64,000 nucleotides of DNA. Origin: Serripes groenlandicus. Lineage: Eukaryota; Mollusca; Bivalvia; Cardiida; Cardiidae. The notes beneath the pieces were generated by a model that worked only from the letters and a program-made list of their open reading frames with translations, made no database searches and was not told the origin of the DNA. Location: positions 31,862,117-31,926,116 of the forward strand of contig JASEVX010000006.1 in NCBI GenBank assembly GCA_031761405.1. Direction: 5' to 3'. Of the stretch, positions 22,725 to 32,298 are shown one piece after another. Each line of letters starts with the position of its first letter. Position 1 is the first letter of the stretch. The position numbers and the translations under genes were made by a program.

Positions 22725-23105
22725 TTAATCAAACACGTCTAAAGTTCTAGGTTTACTGTAATGTTTCTTATGTCTCTTTGAAACGATCTTACCCCTAGGA
22801 GTTCGGGACTTTAAATGACGAGACTGTCTCGTTTTAGGCTTATTTATTCCACCTATAAGATTCTGTGCCAGATCTTTTACTGATTCTTTTCCACGCGATA
22901 TCAATACAGCTTTTGGATTTTTTCCATGTAAGAAAATATCTTGAGCTGCACCTATACCTTGTTTAATACCCTCCTTCTTTAAAGCATTCAATCCAGATTT
23001 GACTAAAGGTTTTAGTAGTGGTGTAACAGTTCTGAGTGCTGATTTAAATAATGAACCTAGTCCATACCCATACTGGTGTTTTACACCTCTATATACAGGC
23101 ATCAT
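22725..23105 (-). CDS. Small basic Polinton virion-type protein
   Basis: 126 residues from an ATG at 23103-23105. The start (MPVYRGVKHQYGYGLGSLF) is a pattern I associate with a small protein encoded between the capsid genes of many Polintons. Residues ~17-65 form an amphipathic, Lys-rich segment; the last 40 residues are strongly basic (SRTPRGKIVSKRHKKH). This composition recalls adenovirus core or membrane-lytic minor proteins, but homology is not shown. It lies 17 bp from the capsid gene and 26 bp from the minor capsid gene, so very probably co-expressed with them. Confidence 0.75.
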   Translation of the reverse strand: MMPVYRGVKHQYGYGLGSLFKSALRTVTPLLKPLVKSGLNALKKEGIKQGIGAAQDIFLHGKNPKAVLISRGKESVKDLAQNLIGGINKPKTRQSRHLKSRTPRGKIVSKRHKKHYSKPRTLDVFD

Positions 23106-23131
23106 TTTTTTGGTATTGGTTAACCCACACT

Positions 23132-24019
23132 TTAGCGAACCTGTCTGAAATGTAACTTTGCGATTGTCTTGCCAATAACAAAATGAACAGGATAACCAGA
23201 ATCACCAGTTATATTGATATGAATTGTATCGAATTCCGATTTTGAGACAGGGACATAATGTAAATTCATTATCTCATGATTGATATGTTGACTATCATTA
23301 TTTTCATCAGAATTGGATGATTTGAATGGAACGACACGAAGTATAGGGGCTAATGTATCACCAACGATAGAGTATTCAACAATATCTGAATAGATAAACA
23401 AATGATTATATCCTGCATCAATGTTTGCACTGTACTTGAACATTTGTAAACTATTTTTCCCCGGATAGATTGTATTGCCCTTGAATTCTGGTGAACCACC
23501 GAATTTTAAAAACAATGATGGATGAAGTTTTATCCCTGTTTTAATAATTTTAGTAAATCCAAGTTTTGGACGTTTTGTTCTTTTTGAATATTCGATAATT
23601 AAAGCAGATTGATTTTTTGATAGTATGTCACCTATCATGTTTTGTATTATTTCATTTATAACATTCAACACATGTGATGGTGATGTGTAAGACCCCGCTG
23701 GAAAAGTGAATTTCATTGACCACTTGTTTGGTGTATTAGATACATCATGGTCTATTGGTAATACTGGTGGCAATTTTTTAGTAGATTTAACAAGTAGTTT
23801 TTGAAATGCTACATCACGTGTGATTATTTCAAATTCTGCTTCTTTCTCAGATATGTTTAAAAATTGTGACGGTGTAATTAGTTGAACTAATGCAACTTCC
23901 CATTGTTCTTTTCCAATATGAATTGTTTTCGGTAACTTGACTTTAAAACAACATTGTGTATTACTTGGAAAGTAATCCATAGAACTGTCACTCGGTAATG
24001 TAAGATAAAATGAATTCAT
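23132..24019 (-). CDS. Polinton minor capsid (penton-type) protein
   Basis: 295 residues from an ATG at 24017-24019. The N-terminal FYLTLPSDSSMDYFPSNT and KEQWEVALVQL, and the C-terminal YVPVSKSEFDTIHINITGD with KTIAKLHF, are the signature segments I know for the Polinton minor capsid protein, a single jelly-roll fold proposed to form pentons. Length is normal and the frame intact. Its ATG overlaps the stop of the upstream membrane protein gene as ATGA (24016-24019). It would act in the virion shell next to the major capsid protein. Confidence 0.88.
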   Translation of the reverse strand: MNSFYLTLPSDSSMDYFPSNTQCCFKVKLPKTIHIGKEQWEVALVQLITPSQFLNISEKEAEFEIITRDVAFQKLLVKSTKKLPPVLPIDHDVSNTPNKWSMKFTFPAGSYTSPSHVLNVINEIIQNMIGDILSKNQSALIIEYSKRTKRPKLGFTKIIKTGIKLHPSLFLKFGGSPEFKGNTIYPGKNSLQMFKYSANIDAGYNHLFIYSDIVEYSIVGDTLAPILRVVPFKSSNSDENNDSQHINHEIMNLHYVPVSKSEFDTIHINITGDSGYPVHFVIGKTIAKLHFRQVR

Positions 24020-24324
24020 CTTTTACCATCAATAAGATCAAACGTCTGTTTACCCTGTTTTGTATATTTCAAACCTGGTGATGGTAGAATATAACCTAAT
24101 GAACTACTTAAAAGAATTAACCACAATTCGTGATTTTCTGTTCTAAGACTGAGATGTATTATGGACGTTACAATGATTGTATAAATAACAATGATTTGTG
24201 AAATGTACGTGAACTGATTTTTAGGAACACGATTTCCGCAGCAATTATACGGTGTTGATCGACTATCGTCGATACTTTCTGTTCCAACTTCAATGTTAGA
24301 CTGTGAACGCTTGTCTAGCGTCAT
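24016..24324 (-). CDS. Small two-segment membrane protein of the Polinton
   Basis: 102 residues from an ATG at 24322-24324. Two hydrophobic stretches (about residues 39-61, FTYISQIIVIYTIIVTSII, and about 67-84, LWLILLSSSLGYILPSPG) predict membrane insertion; a CC pair lies just before the first. The gene is wedged between integrase and minor capsid genes with a 4-bp ATGA overlap on each side, so it is part of the same gene train. I do not know a function; small membrane proteins at this place occur in other Polintons as I recall. Confidence 0.65.
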   Translation of the reverse strand: MTLDKRSQSNIEVGTESIDDSRSTPYNCCGNRVPKNQFTYISQIIVIYTIIVTSIIHLSLRTENHELWLILLSSSLGYILPSPGLKYTKQGKQTFDLIDGKR

Positions 24325-25445
24325 GACTTTTTATTAACACGATATGATTCTGGAATCCAACTTTGAAATTTGGTAGGATATCCTTTCCAATTAACCTTTA
24401 TTTCTCTGACTATTTTGTTACCTTTACGTCTTGTTCGCTTTGCAAGAACTGAATCAATTTCATAGATTTCATCATCTTTTATGAATTGTAATTCAGGTTC
24501 ATAAAAAGTGCCCAAGATTTGCTCACCGTCTAAATCTTTAACGACATATGTTACTGGAGAAGTTGATTTATTTACATGTACAATTTCAAATAATTCCTGT
24601 GTCCAGTTAGGAAGATAACCTTTATCAAATGTTCGTTTTGTTTTGTTAATTCGTACACGGTTTCCTATCTTGAATTTTGCTTTTTTATTTGAAACGGGGT
24701 TCTGAGGGTACAGATTCTCTGAAATTTCAGCTTCATTAGTTTGATTAACAGATGCAGGATTTGATTTGATACTTCTGTGAAAAGTATTATTGTAATTGTT
24801 TACTAATTTTTCCAGAATATCAATGTAACGCTTTGTTTTCATGTGAGTGAAATATTTCCACATACGTGTTTTCAAAGTTCTTTGAACTCTTTCAACAATA
24901 CTCGCTTTTGTTTCAGGGTTTTCAGTGGTAAAAAAATGAATACGATTTCGTTTTAACCATTGTTGAAATTCTTTGTTTTTGAATTCCGTACCTTTATCCG
25001 TTTGCAAAGAAATCGGGGTTCTTTTTGATTTCTGAAGTATGGATTGAAATGCAACAATTAACGTTTTACCAGTTTTATTTGGAATAGGAACAACCCAGGA
25101 AAACTTAGAAAATACATCAATAACACAAAGTAAATACTTTTTGTTGTCATTTTGTTTAGCTAAATGTTGCATGTCTGCTAAATCAGCTTGCCATTGTTGA
25201 TCAATACCAGCCACAATAGTTCTACGTCTTTTGAAACGTCTACGTATAGGTTTATGTAAAGTAAATGTTGTTTCTCCTTGTAACCATTCCCTTACATCCT
25301 GATATTTCACACCCTTCAAAACGTACTTGGCAGCATGATACAGCTGCTTAATACTAGAATAGGCTACAGAACTATTTATGTTGTAATACAATTTTCTTAA
25401 AACGAAATCAAGTTTCTGATGCTTCTTCTTTAGTATGATTCCCAT
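24321..25445 (-). CDS. Polinton retrovirus-type integrase with C-terminal chromodomain
   Basis: 374 residues from an ATG at 25443-25445. DDE catalytic core: Asp88 (WQADLADM), Asp150 (LQTDKGTEF) and Glu185 (SIVERVQRT), the last two 35 positions apart. Residues ~258-300 form the SH3-like DNA-binding region (FKIGNRVRINKTK). Residues ~326-367 look like a chromodomain (YEIDSVLAKR, then VNWKGYPTKFQSWIPE). Family role: joining of element ends to target DNA, producing the 6-bp duplication seen here. The frame is intact and the catalytic triad complete. Its start overlaps the upstream gene by 16 bp and its stop overlaps the downstream gene by 4 bp. Confidence 0.93.
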   Translation of the reverse strand: MGIILKKKHQKLDFVLRKLYYNINSSVAYSSIKQLYHAAKYVLKGVKYQDVREWLQGETTFTLHKPIRRRFKRRRTIVAGIDQQWQADLADMQHLAKQNDNKKYLLCVIDVFSKFSWVVPIPNKTGKTLIVAFQSILQKSKRTPISLQTDKGTEFKNKEFQQWLKRNRIHFFTTENPETKASIVERVQRTLKTRMWKYFTHMKTKRYIDILEKLVNNYNNTFHRSIKSNPASVNQTNEAEISENLYPQNPVSNKKAKFKIGNRVRINKTKRTFDKGYLPNWTQELFEIVHVNKSTSPVTYVVKDLDGEQILGTFYEPELQFIKDDEIYEIDSVLAKRTRRKGNKIVREIKVNWKGYPTKFQSWIPESYRVNKKS

Positions 25446-26296
25446 GTCTGACGTTTTGAAGTACTTGCTTCTTGCTTTATAGGGGTAGTTAATTCTTTTC
25501 TGTAAAATTCCCTAAGACGAACTCTTTCACCAGCTTGCGTGTAGGGTGTCATTGTCCGAACTTGTTTTTTTATTTTTGCTGATGGTGGCAATTTCTTAGG
25601 GGTACTGTAATCATCAGCAAAATGAACTTGTTTTTTCATTTTTGCAGATGGTGGTGATTTTTTAGAGGTACTGTAATCATCAGATTCACTTTCGTCGGCT
25701 TTATCATCATGTATGTTTTGTTTGTGCATCCATTTCCATCTTGCTTGATTACCAATAACTTCTTGTGGTACGTTACTTTCATGTAAAGCCTTTGAAAAAG
25801 TTTCCCAGCCTCTTGGTTCAATACCTTTTCTAAGTCTTAATGAATCATTGATTAAATCAATGATATTTGAGCCAGGAAGTCGTTTACCTTTGTATGAAAC
25901 AACACCGTGATTGTCCCAAACAAGATTTTCATTATCTTTGACCATGTTTAAAAGTAATTCAGCTTTCCTTTGCATGGTTTTAGGAACGCTTTGTAATATT
26001 CGGTCATGCATTGAACTAGATTCAGGATTTGATGGGGTAGTTGTATGTTGTTGTGATGGTTGTGACCATGATTGAGCCTTTTTCAATGAGTTCTGTAACT
26101 TGAATAAAGTTTCACCGTACTTTTGCGCCTTTTCTGTTTCTGACATATCTGACGTTTCCAATATACCCGACATCTTATTTTGTAGATGTACTACATCTGC
26201 TACTTGTGGATTTGGTGGTAATCGAGGTCTTTGTTTTTGACGTTTCATATCCTCTAAGATTTGATAAGGTACAATAACCATTTTTCTGACTGACAT
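25430..26296 (-). CDS. Conserved Polinton basic protein upstream of integrase
   Basis: 288 residues from an ATG at 26294-26296; the internal Met at residue 6 (MVIVPYQILEDMKRQ) matches the usual family start better. Residues ~98-190 are the conserved part (LLLNMVKDNENLVWDNHG, then PGSNIIDLIND and EPRGWETFSKAL), which I recognise as a protein conserved across invertebrate Polintons, function unknown. Residues 207-225 and 228-247 are an imperfect internal duplication (DDYST.KK.PPSAK.KKQV), rich in basic residues. The C terminus overlaps the integrase start. A virion or DNA-binding role is possible but not shown. Confidence 0.75.
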   Translation of the reverse strand: MSVRKMVIVPYQILEDMKRQKQRPRLPPNPQVADVVHLQNKMSGILETSDMSETEKAQKYGETLFKLQNSLKKAQSWSQPSQQHTTTPSNPESSSMHDRILQSVPKTMQRKAELLLNMVKDNENLVWDNHGVVSYKGKRLPGSNIIDLINDSLRLRKGIEPRGWETFSKALHESNVPQEVIGNQARWKWMHKQNIHDDKADESESDDYSTSKKSPPSAKMKKQVHFADDYSTPKKLPPSAKIKKQVRTMTPYTQAGERVRLREFYRKELTTPIKQEASTSKRQTWESY

Positions 26297-26301
26297 TGTT
26301 C

Positions 26302-26667
26302 TTACAGTGATTTCAGCACACCACCAAGTCCCCCGATAACAGCTTTTCCTAACAATGGTAATAAGGCTCCTGCAAGCAACGGTAGAAATCCTCCTTTTTG
26401 GTTAAGAATTCGTTTCTTTTTCTTAATGGAAACCGATTTCGATGCAATTTGTCTGAGTTGTTGACGGATTGGATGTAACTTAGTCTTATGAGCCTTGGTC
26501 AGATGAACATTGCCTTTTAAAACGTTGTGACAACATTCCTAAACACAATCAATGACAGGACGATTAGCTGCGTTTATTAGCTTTTTTCTCACGTTGTGTG
26601 GTGACTGTATCATGGCCATTACCATTGATCCATGTTTTCTAATGAGTGGTGATTTCTGTTTACCCAT
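26302..26667 (-). pseudogene. QKGGFLP-type Polinton protein, interrupted by an amber stop
   Basis: A 122-codon frame from an ATG at 26665-26667 to a TAA at 26302-26304 is broken only by TAG at 26539-26541 (codon 43). After the break it reads CCHNVLKGNVHL, then KKKKRILNQKGGFLPLLAG and a Gly/Leu-rich hydrophobic end. This arrangement (helical basic half, QKGGFLP, hydrophobic tail) is a well-spread small protein in Polintons and related elements, unknown function, sometimes compared with adenovirus core or pVI-like proteins. Because of the stop it is absent from a simple open-frame scan. It may be dead, or read through. It ends 6 bp before the next gene. Confidence 0.75.
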
Positions 26668-26723
26668 GTTGACACTATCTCTGTCTAAAGTGAAATGATC
26701 TATTTATTTTCATTGCAATACTT

Positions 26724-27434
26724 TTATGCAAATCGTGAATACAAAGCACCTAAAGCTGTTCTTGCGGATGATGAAAGTGGTACAGTTGTCAGTGGTGAAA
26801 ATGGTGCAATATCGTACAAGTCTGAAGCACGGGATGCTGTGTATGGAGGCGAACCAAGTCCACTTGAAGAAGGAATAGATTGAAACTGTATTTGTTTACG
26901 TGGTGTCACATTTTTATTGTCTTTTAGTCTGTTTTGACTTCTGGGTGTTTTTTTCTTCAAATCTTTTTTCTTGGTTTTGTTTTTTGTTTTATTTCTGGGG
27001 GGTTTTCTCATTGTAATAAATCTTTCATCGATGACAAATCGGTCATTTCTTTTTTTGGACGGCTTTTTCCTTTGTTTGTCAACACCAAATTTACGAGCTG
27101 TCTTTTCTCCGTCCCATCGTAACAAACTTCTGATTATAACACCACCAAGAAACCCTCCTCCACCAGGTTTAAGAATGATTTTTCGCTTGACTTCTTCATC
27201 AATCTCAGGGTTGGCTAACTTATGTATGTCATCTTTATGTTTCGTCATGTATGTAACCGTCTGTTTCGGTAATTTGATTTTATGACCAACAATGATTTTA
27301 GCAGCCAAAGTAAACCATTTTAATATTTCTTTTAACCCTGCTTTGAGTAAAGCTTCTCTGGCATGTTTGTTGGTTTCATGACTTAGGTTTTGTAAGGCCT
27401 GAATCACTGACTTTGAAGTGTGTGGTATAGCCAT
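26724..27434 (-). CDS. Lys-rich Polinton protein, paralogue-like to the neighbouring QKGGFLP gene
   Basis: 236 residues from an ATG at 27432-27434. Residues 27-110 follow the same plan as the neighbouring broken gene: a helical region (LLKAGLKEILKWF), a Lys-rich region, then KIILKPGGGGFLGGVII. Residues ~120-185 are extremely basic (KKRNDRF, KNKTKKKDLKKKTPR), and the tail is Ser/Pro rich with LYSRFA at the end. The composition suits DNA condensation in a virion, as with adenovirus core proteins, but this is inference. Frame intact; 57 bp downstream of the ATPase stop. Confidence 0.7.
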   Translation of the reverse strand: MAIPHTSKSVIQALQNLSHETNKHAREALLKAGLKEILKWFTLAAKIIVGHKIKLPKQTVTYMTKHKDDIHKLANPEIDEEVKRKIILKPGGGGFLGGVIIRSLLRWDGEKTARKFGVDKQRKKPSKKRNDRFVIDERFITMRKPPRNKTKNKTKKKDLKKKTPRSQNRLKDNKNVTPRKQIQFQSIPSSSGLGSPPYTASRASDLYDIAPFSPLTTVPLSSSARTALGALYSRFA

Positions 27435-27491
27435 GTTAACACAAAGACCTGATCAAGATAAATGAATGTTGATCTTCTCATCATAAGTGTT

Positions 27492-28157
27492 TTATAGTGG
27501 AGAATAAACAATAGGTCCACGATCTTCATTTTGTGTAAACCATCTGTGAAATATATCCGTTCTTAGTTTCATCTCCTTTTGAGTACGAGAATGAAAATCA
27601 ATCACCAAATACCCATGATCTTTAGATGTAGCATCTTGGTAGGCCATTATCAAATGAGGTGCTTGCATTTGATTTGCCAAAGTCTTTATTTGATTCTTAT
27701 CACGTACATTTTGAAACAAGATCATGTATTTTGAATTCAAACTAATGGTTCGACTCGACTTGGACTGCTGAAACATGTTTTGTGTGATATAAATCACACT
27801 TGCATTCCTATGATGACCTTTTCTTGTAAACCATAACTTGATTTTATCTTCATCTTTTTCCCCTAACATGTCATCAAAGACAACTAAATGTGGAATGTCA
27901 ACATCACTTACAATTTCATTTTCATCGTCGGGGATACCTTCAATGAATTTCATGATTTCGAATTTCTCTTGCATAACATTGTAAGCATGTTGCCATTCTT
28001 TGTAACACCATACCACTTTTTCTGGTACAATGTTGAACAGATCATTTCTATATTCAATCAGTTTATGAACGAATTCTGTTTTTCCACATCCACTAGGTCC
28101 TGTGATATACATATTACAGGGATGTTGAAATAATATGGACTGAATATCGGCATCCAT
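27492..28157 (-). CDS. Polinton genome-packaging ATPase (FtsK/HerA type)
   Basis: 221 residues from an ATG at 28155-28157. Walker A GPSGCGKT is at residues 20-27, Walker B LVVFDDM at ~91-97, and a sensor-like VIYITQNMF lies near residue 122. These define the A32/FtsK-HerA-like ATPase that pumps DNA into capsids in Polintons and relatives. Length and motif spacing are normal and the frame is intact. It lies upstream of the paralogous basic genes on the same strand. Expected to act at a capsid vertex during assembly. Confidence 0.9.
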   Translation of the reverse strand: MDADIQSILFQHPCNMYITGPSGCGKTEFVHKLIEYRNDLFNIVPEKVVWCYKEWQHAYNVMQEKFEIMKFIEGIPDDENEIVSDVDIPHLVVFDDMLGEKDEDKIKLWFTRKGHHRNASVIYITQNMFQQSKSSRTISLNSKYMILFQNVRDKNQIKTLANQMQAPHLIMAYQDATSKDHGYLVIDFHSRTQKEMKLRTDIFHRWFTQNEDRGPIVYSPL

Positions 28158-28241
28158 GTTAACTCTTTAAAGGCCCGAGAAGAAATAACAACACAAGAAT
28201 CAAGTTATCTTATTTTATTCACATCTTTTATACAATTCATA

Positions 28242-28484
28242 TTATTGACGCAGAGATTTATACCCATATGGAACAGTGTCCGTATCATTGACAATTACTC
28301 TTTGTGTATACACCGATTTTACGTTTTTTGTTTGAGCTTCACTTGTCACGGATCTGTCGGCATATCTTTTAATTCTACACGCATAGGTCACTTTTATTTC
28401 TGTGTCACGATCTTCAGCACATTGTGTAAATGTTTCAAAGTTGATTAAATGACAGGTATTGTAATCCAATGTGATTCCTTTCAC
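28242..28484 (-). CDS. Small unknown frame abutting the 52-bp repeats, probably 5'-truncated
   Basis: An 80-codon open frame ending in a stop at 28242. It has no ATG; the first usable codon is GTG at 28482-28484, exactly where the 52-bp tandem array begins. Readable content (DYNTCHLINFETF, RDTEIKVTYACRIKRY, NDTDTVPYGYKSL) looks like real protein and not repeat. The simplest reading is the C-terminal end of a gene whose front was lost to the repeat expansion. I do not recognise a family. Confidence 0.45.
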   Translation of the reverse strand: MKGITLDYNTCHLINFETFTQCAEDRDTEIKVTYACRIKRYADRSVTSEAQTKNVKSVYTQRVIVNDTDTVPYGYKSLRQ

Positions 28485-29638
28485 AACAACAGAACGTTAA
28501 AATTCACAAGTCATTTGTCATGTTTTTAAAGAAAAACACAACAGAACGTTACAATTCACAAGTCATTTGACATGTTTTTTAAAGAAAAACACAACAGAAC
28601 GTTAAAATTCACAAGTCATTTGTCATGTTTTTCAAGAAAAACACAACAGAACGTTAAAATTCACAAGTCATTTGACATGTTTTTTTAAAGAAAAACACAA
28701 CAGAACGTTACAATTCACAAGTCATTTGTCATGTTTTTAAAGAAAAACACAACAGAGCGTTACAATTCACAAGTCATTTGTCATGTTTTTCAAGAAAAAC
28801 ACAACAGAACGTTACAATTCACAAGTCATTTGACATGTGTTTTAAAGAAAAACACAACAGAACGTTAAAATTCACAAGTCATTTGTCATGTTTTTCAAGA
28901 AAAACACAACAGAACGTTAAAATTCACAAGTCATTTGACATGTTTTTTTAAAGAAAAACACAACAGAACGTTACAATTCACAAGTCATTTGTCATGTTTT
29001 TAAAGAAAAACACAACAGAGCGTTACAATTCACAAGTCATTTGTCATGTTTTTCAAGAAAAACACAACAGAACGTTACAATTCACAAGTCATTTGACATG
29101 TTTTTTAAAGAAAAACACAACAGAACGTTAAAATTCACAAGTCATTTGTCATGTTTTTCAAGAAAAACACAACAGAACGTTACAATTCACAAGTAATTTA
29201 GCATGTTTTTAAAGAAAAAACACAACAGAACGTTACAATTCACAAGTCATTTGACATGTTTTTTTTAAAGAAAAACACTACAGAACGTTACAATTCACAA
29301 GTAATTTGACATGTTTTTTTAAAGAAAAAACACAACAGAACGTTACAATTCACAAGTCATTTGACATGTTTTTTAAAGAAAAACACAACAGAACGTTAAA
29401 ATTCACATGCCATTTGTCATGTTTTTCAAGAAAAACACAACAGAACGTTACAATTCACAAGTCATTTGTCATGTTTTTAAAGAAAAACACAACAGAACGT
29501 TACAATTCACAAGTCATTTGTCATGTTTTTAAAGAAAAAACACAACAGAACGTTACAATTCGCAAGTCATTTGTCATGTTTTTAAAGAAAAACACAACAG
29601 AACGTTAAAATTCACAAGTCATTTGACATGTTTTTTAC
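28485..29638. repeat. 52-bp tandem array inside the Polinton
   Basis: About 22 units of aacagaacgttacaattcac, aagtcatttgtcatgttttt and aaagaaaaacac, with small indels in the A and T runs. Variants alternate (tgtcatg/tgacatg, ttacaatt/ttaaaatt) in runs that suggest multi-unit duplications. It ends at the 391-bp repeats, which carry a related version of the unit at their ends. Confidence 0.92.
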
Positions 29639-31437
29639 AGATTGTAACAGCAAATTCCATTTGTACAGTTCTGAAAGTTCATAAATGGCTAAACGATATC
29701 GTGGTCTCTGAATCACATGTTAGAAATCAGAGAAAACCATCTATCATTTGAAAATATTTCACGATTTGTGAGATTGATAAAACACAATAGCGTCCCTGTA
29801 TAGTAAAAAAATAACATAGAGAAAGATGTGTGTTTTCACGATAACTTTAACACGTTTAAACAACCATGTTATCTCCGCATCAATGTATGAATTCATTGTC
29901 TCTGACTTAAAATACCTTATTAATGAACTTATGATATAAAAAACCGAGTTAACTAATGAAAAAGTGTTATTTTTAAAAAACAAAACAAAAGAACAGTACA
30001 ATTCGCAAGTCATTTGACATGTTTTTTACAGATTGTAACAGCAAATTCCATTTGTACAGTTCTGAAACTTCATAAATGGCTAAACGATATCGTGGTCTCT
30101 GAATCACATGTTAGAAATCAGAGAAAACCATCTATCATTTGAAAATATTTCACGATTTGTGAGATTGATAAAACACAATAGCGTCCCTGTATAGTAAAAA
30201 AAATAACATAGAGAAAGATGTGTGTTTTCACGATAACTTTAACACGTTTAAACAACCATGTTATCTCCGCATTAATGTATGAATTCATTGTCTCTGACTT
30301 AAAATACCTTATTAATGAACTTGTGATATAAAAAACCGAGTTAACAAATGAAAAAGTGTTATTTTTTAAAAACAAAACAAAAGAACAGTACAATTCGCAA
30401 GTCATTTGACATGTTTTTTACAGATTGTAACAGCAAATTCCATTTGTACAGTTCTGAAAGTTCATAAATGGCTAAACGATATCGTGGTCTCTGAATCACA
30501 TGTTAGAAATCAGAGAAAACCATCTATCATTTGAAAATATTTCACGATTTGTGAGATTGATAAAACACAATAGCGTCCCTGTATAGTAAAAAAAATAACA
30601 TAGAGAAAGATGTGTGTTTTCACGATAACTTTAACACGTTTAAACAACCATGTTATCTCCGCATCAATGTATGAATTCATTGTCTCTGACTTAAAATACC
30701 TTATTAATGAACTTGTGATATAAAAAACCGAGTTAACAAATGAAAAAGTGTTATTTTTTAAAAACAAAACAAAAGAACAGTACAATTCGCAAGTCAATAT
30801 TCATGTTTTTTACAGATTGTAACAGCAAATTCCATTTGTACAGTTCTGAAACTTCATAAATGGCTAAACGATATCGTGGTCTCTGAATCACATGTTAGAA
30901 ATCAGAGAAAACCATCTATCATTTGAAAATATTTCACGATTTGTGAGATTGATAAAACACAATAGCGTCCCTGTATAGTAAAAAAATAACGTAGAGAAAG
31001 ATGTGTGTTTTCACGATAACTTTAACACGTTTAAACAACCATGTTATCTCCGCATTCAATGTATGAATTCATTGTCTCTGACTTAAAATACCTTATTAAT
31101 GAACTTATGATATAAAAAACCGAGTTAACTAATGAAAAAGTGTTATTTTTTAAAAACAAAACAAAAGAACAGTACAATTCGCAAGTCATTTGACATGTTT
31201 TTTACAGATTGTAACAGCAAATTCCATTTGTACAGTTCTGAAACTTCATAAATGGCTAAACGATATCGTGGTCTCTGAATCACATGTTAGAAATCAGAGA
31301 AAACCATCTATCATTTGAAAATATTTCACGATTTGTGAGATTGATAAAACACAATAGCGTCCCTGTATAGTAAAAAAAATAACATAGAGAAAGATGTGTG
31401 TTTTCACGATAACTTTAACACGTTTAAACAACCATGT
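29639..31437. repeat. 391-bp tandem repeat inside the Polinton, part 1
   Basis: Copies begin at about 29640, 30031, 30422, 30815 and 31207 (gtaacagcaaattccatttg). Each ends with agaacagtacaattcgcaag, tcatttgacatgttttttac, a relative of the 52-bp unit. The fifth copy is cut at 31437 by the LTR retrotransposon. Open frames of up to 95 codons recur on the minus strand every 391 bp but carry no recognised domain. Confidence 0.92.
31433..31437. repeat. LTR retrotransposon target-site duplication (CATGT)
   Basis: CATGT precedes the LTR end TGTCACG at 31438 and follows the other LTR end TGTGACA at 38348-38352. In intact 391-bp copies the site reads ccatgttatctcc once. Five bp fits Ty3/gypsy integrases. 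Confidence 0.92.
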
Positions 31438-32258
31438 TGTCACGAATTTCCCGCTCATATGTCCGAAATGACAGCACAACATAGTCATCTTTTAGTTTAG
31501 TTTAATGTTCTAATCATACATAAACAAATTCGGGGCGTGCCACCCTATAATTCTACTCTGGACACTAAGTCCCCTACTCAACCTCACTAAGTGTTTTTTG
31601 TAAGTTTTCCCAGACACGAAGTCCCTAGACACAAAGTCCCCTTTGACTGCCTTAAACACCCAATACAACATTTACATTGACTGGAACAGTTGTCTTACAC
31701 AGAATGGCCACCTGAAAACAAGTATAAATGCATCTTGTACTACAAGTTATATACAAGCATGTCTTACAGTATGGAAACATATAGTAACATTACACTTTCC
31801 CCAAATGCAATAAAAACACATTCTAATGCAATGTTTTCGAATTCAACTTTGAACACTACTTTGTATTGTATCTTTGCCTTTGCACACAGAACTCTAGTAA
31901 AACACATTATACAACTAAACCACACTCAAAATGTATTTATAACCAACTGTTACTAACAAAAATGTAACACTTACTTATAAAGAAATAAAACACTTAATTA
32001 CAAACAAATACAACTCTAAATTACAAACAAATAAACCGTTTACTTACAGAAAATAAATCCTTTCACTCTCCAATCATTTAGACAAGTGTACTCGGTCACC
32101 TTTTATCCACCACTATCACTCTCACATACATGTACGGTAACTGACCACTTTATACCCATGATTCACACTTACCGTACATGTTCTAATACACCCACTTCAT
32201 CACTCCACTCTACCGTAAAGCCCCTATCCTATACTCATCTCATGACACAACTGTGACA
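31438..32258 (-). repeat. 3' LTR (821 bp)
   Basis: Begins TGTCACG and ends TGTGACA on the plus strand. Base-for-base collinear with 37527-38347, with one difference noticed (g at 32220). It is the 3' copy because gag-pol runs on the minus strand. Confidence 0.95.
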
Positions 32259-32260
32259 TT

Positions 32261-32271
32261 ACTCCCCCTTC
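32261..32271 (-). promoter_or_regulatory. Polypurine tract
   Basis: On the minus strand GAAGGGGGAGT lies two bases upstream of the 3' LTR, the expected place for plus-strand priming. Confidence 0.75.
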
Positions 32272-32298
32272 ACAAATAAAAAATGAATGAATCATTTT

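Noticed and set aside
26695..27285. Plus-strand frames opposite the Lys-rich Polinton gene
   Set aside because: Antisense shadows; the minus frame has the composition and context of a real gene.
29759..31488. Recurring 84-95 codon minus-strand frames (MTCELYCSFVLF start)
   Set aside because: Exact 391-bp periodicity; the frame is a property of the tandem repeat, with no domain and variable ends.
31690..31956. 88-codon frame repeated at 37779-38045
   Set aside because: It lies within both LTRs, has no ATG at its annotated start requirement that matters to the element, and shows no domain; treated as LTR sequence.
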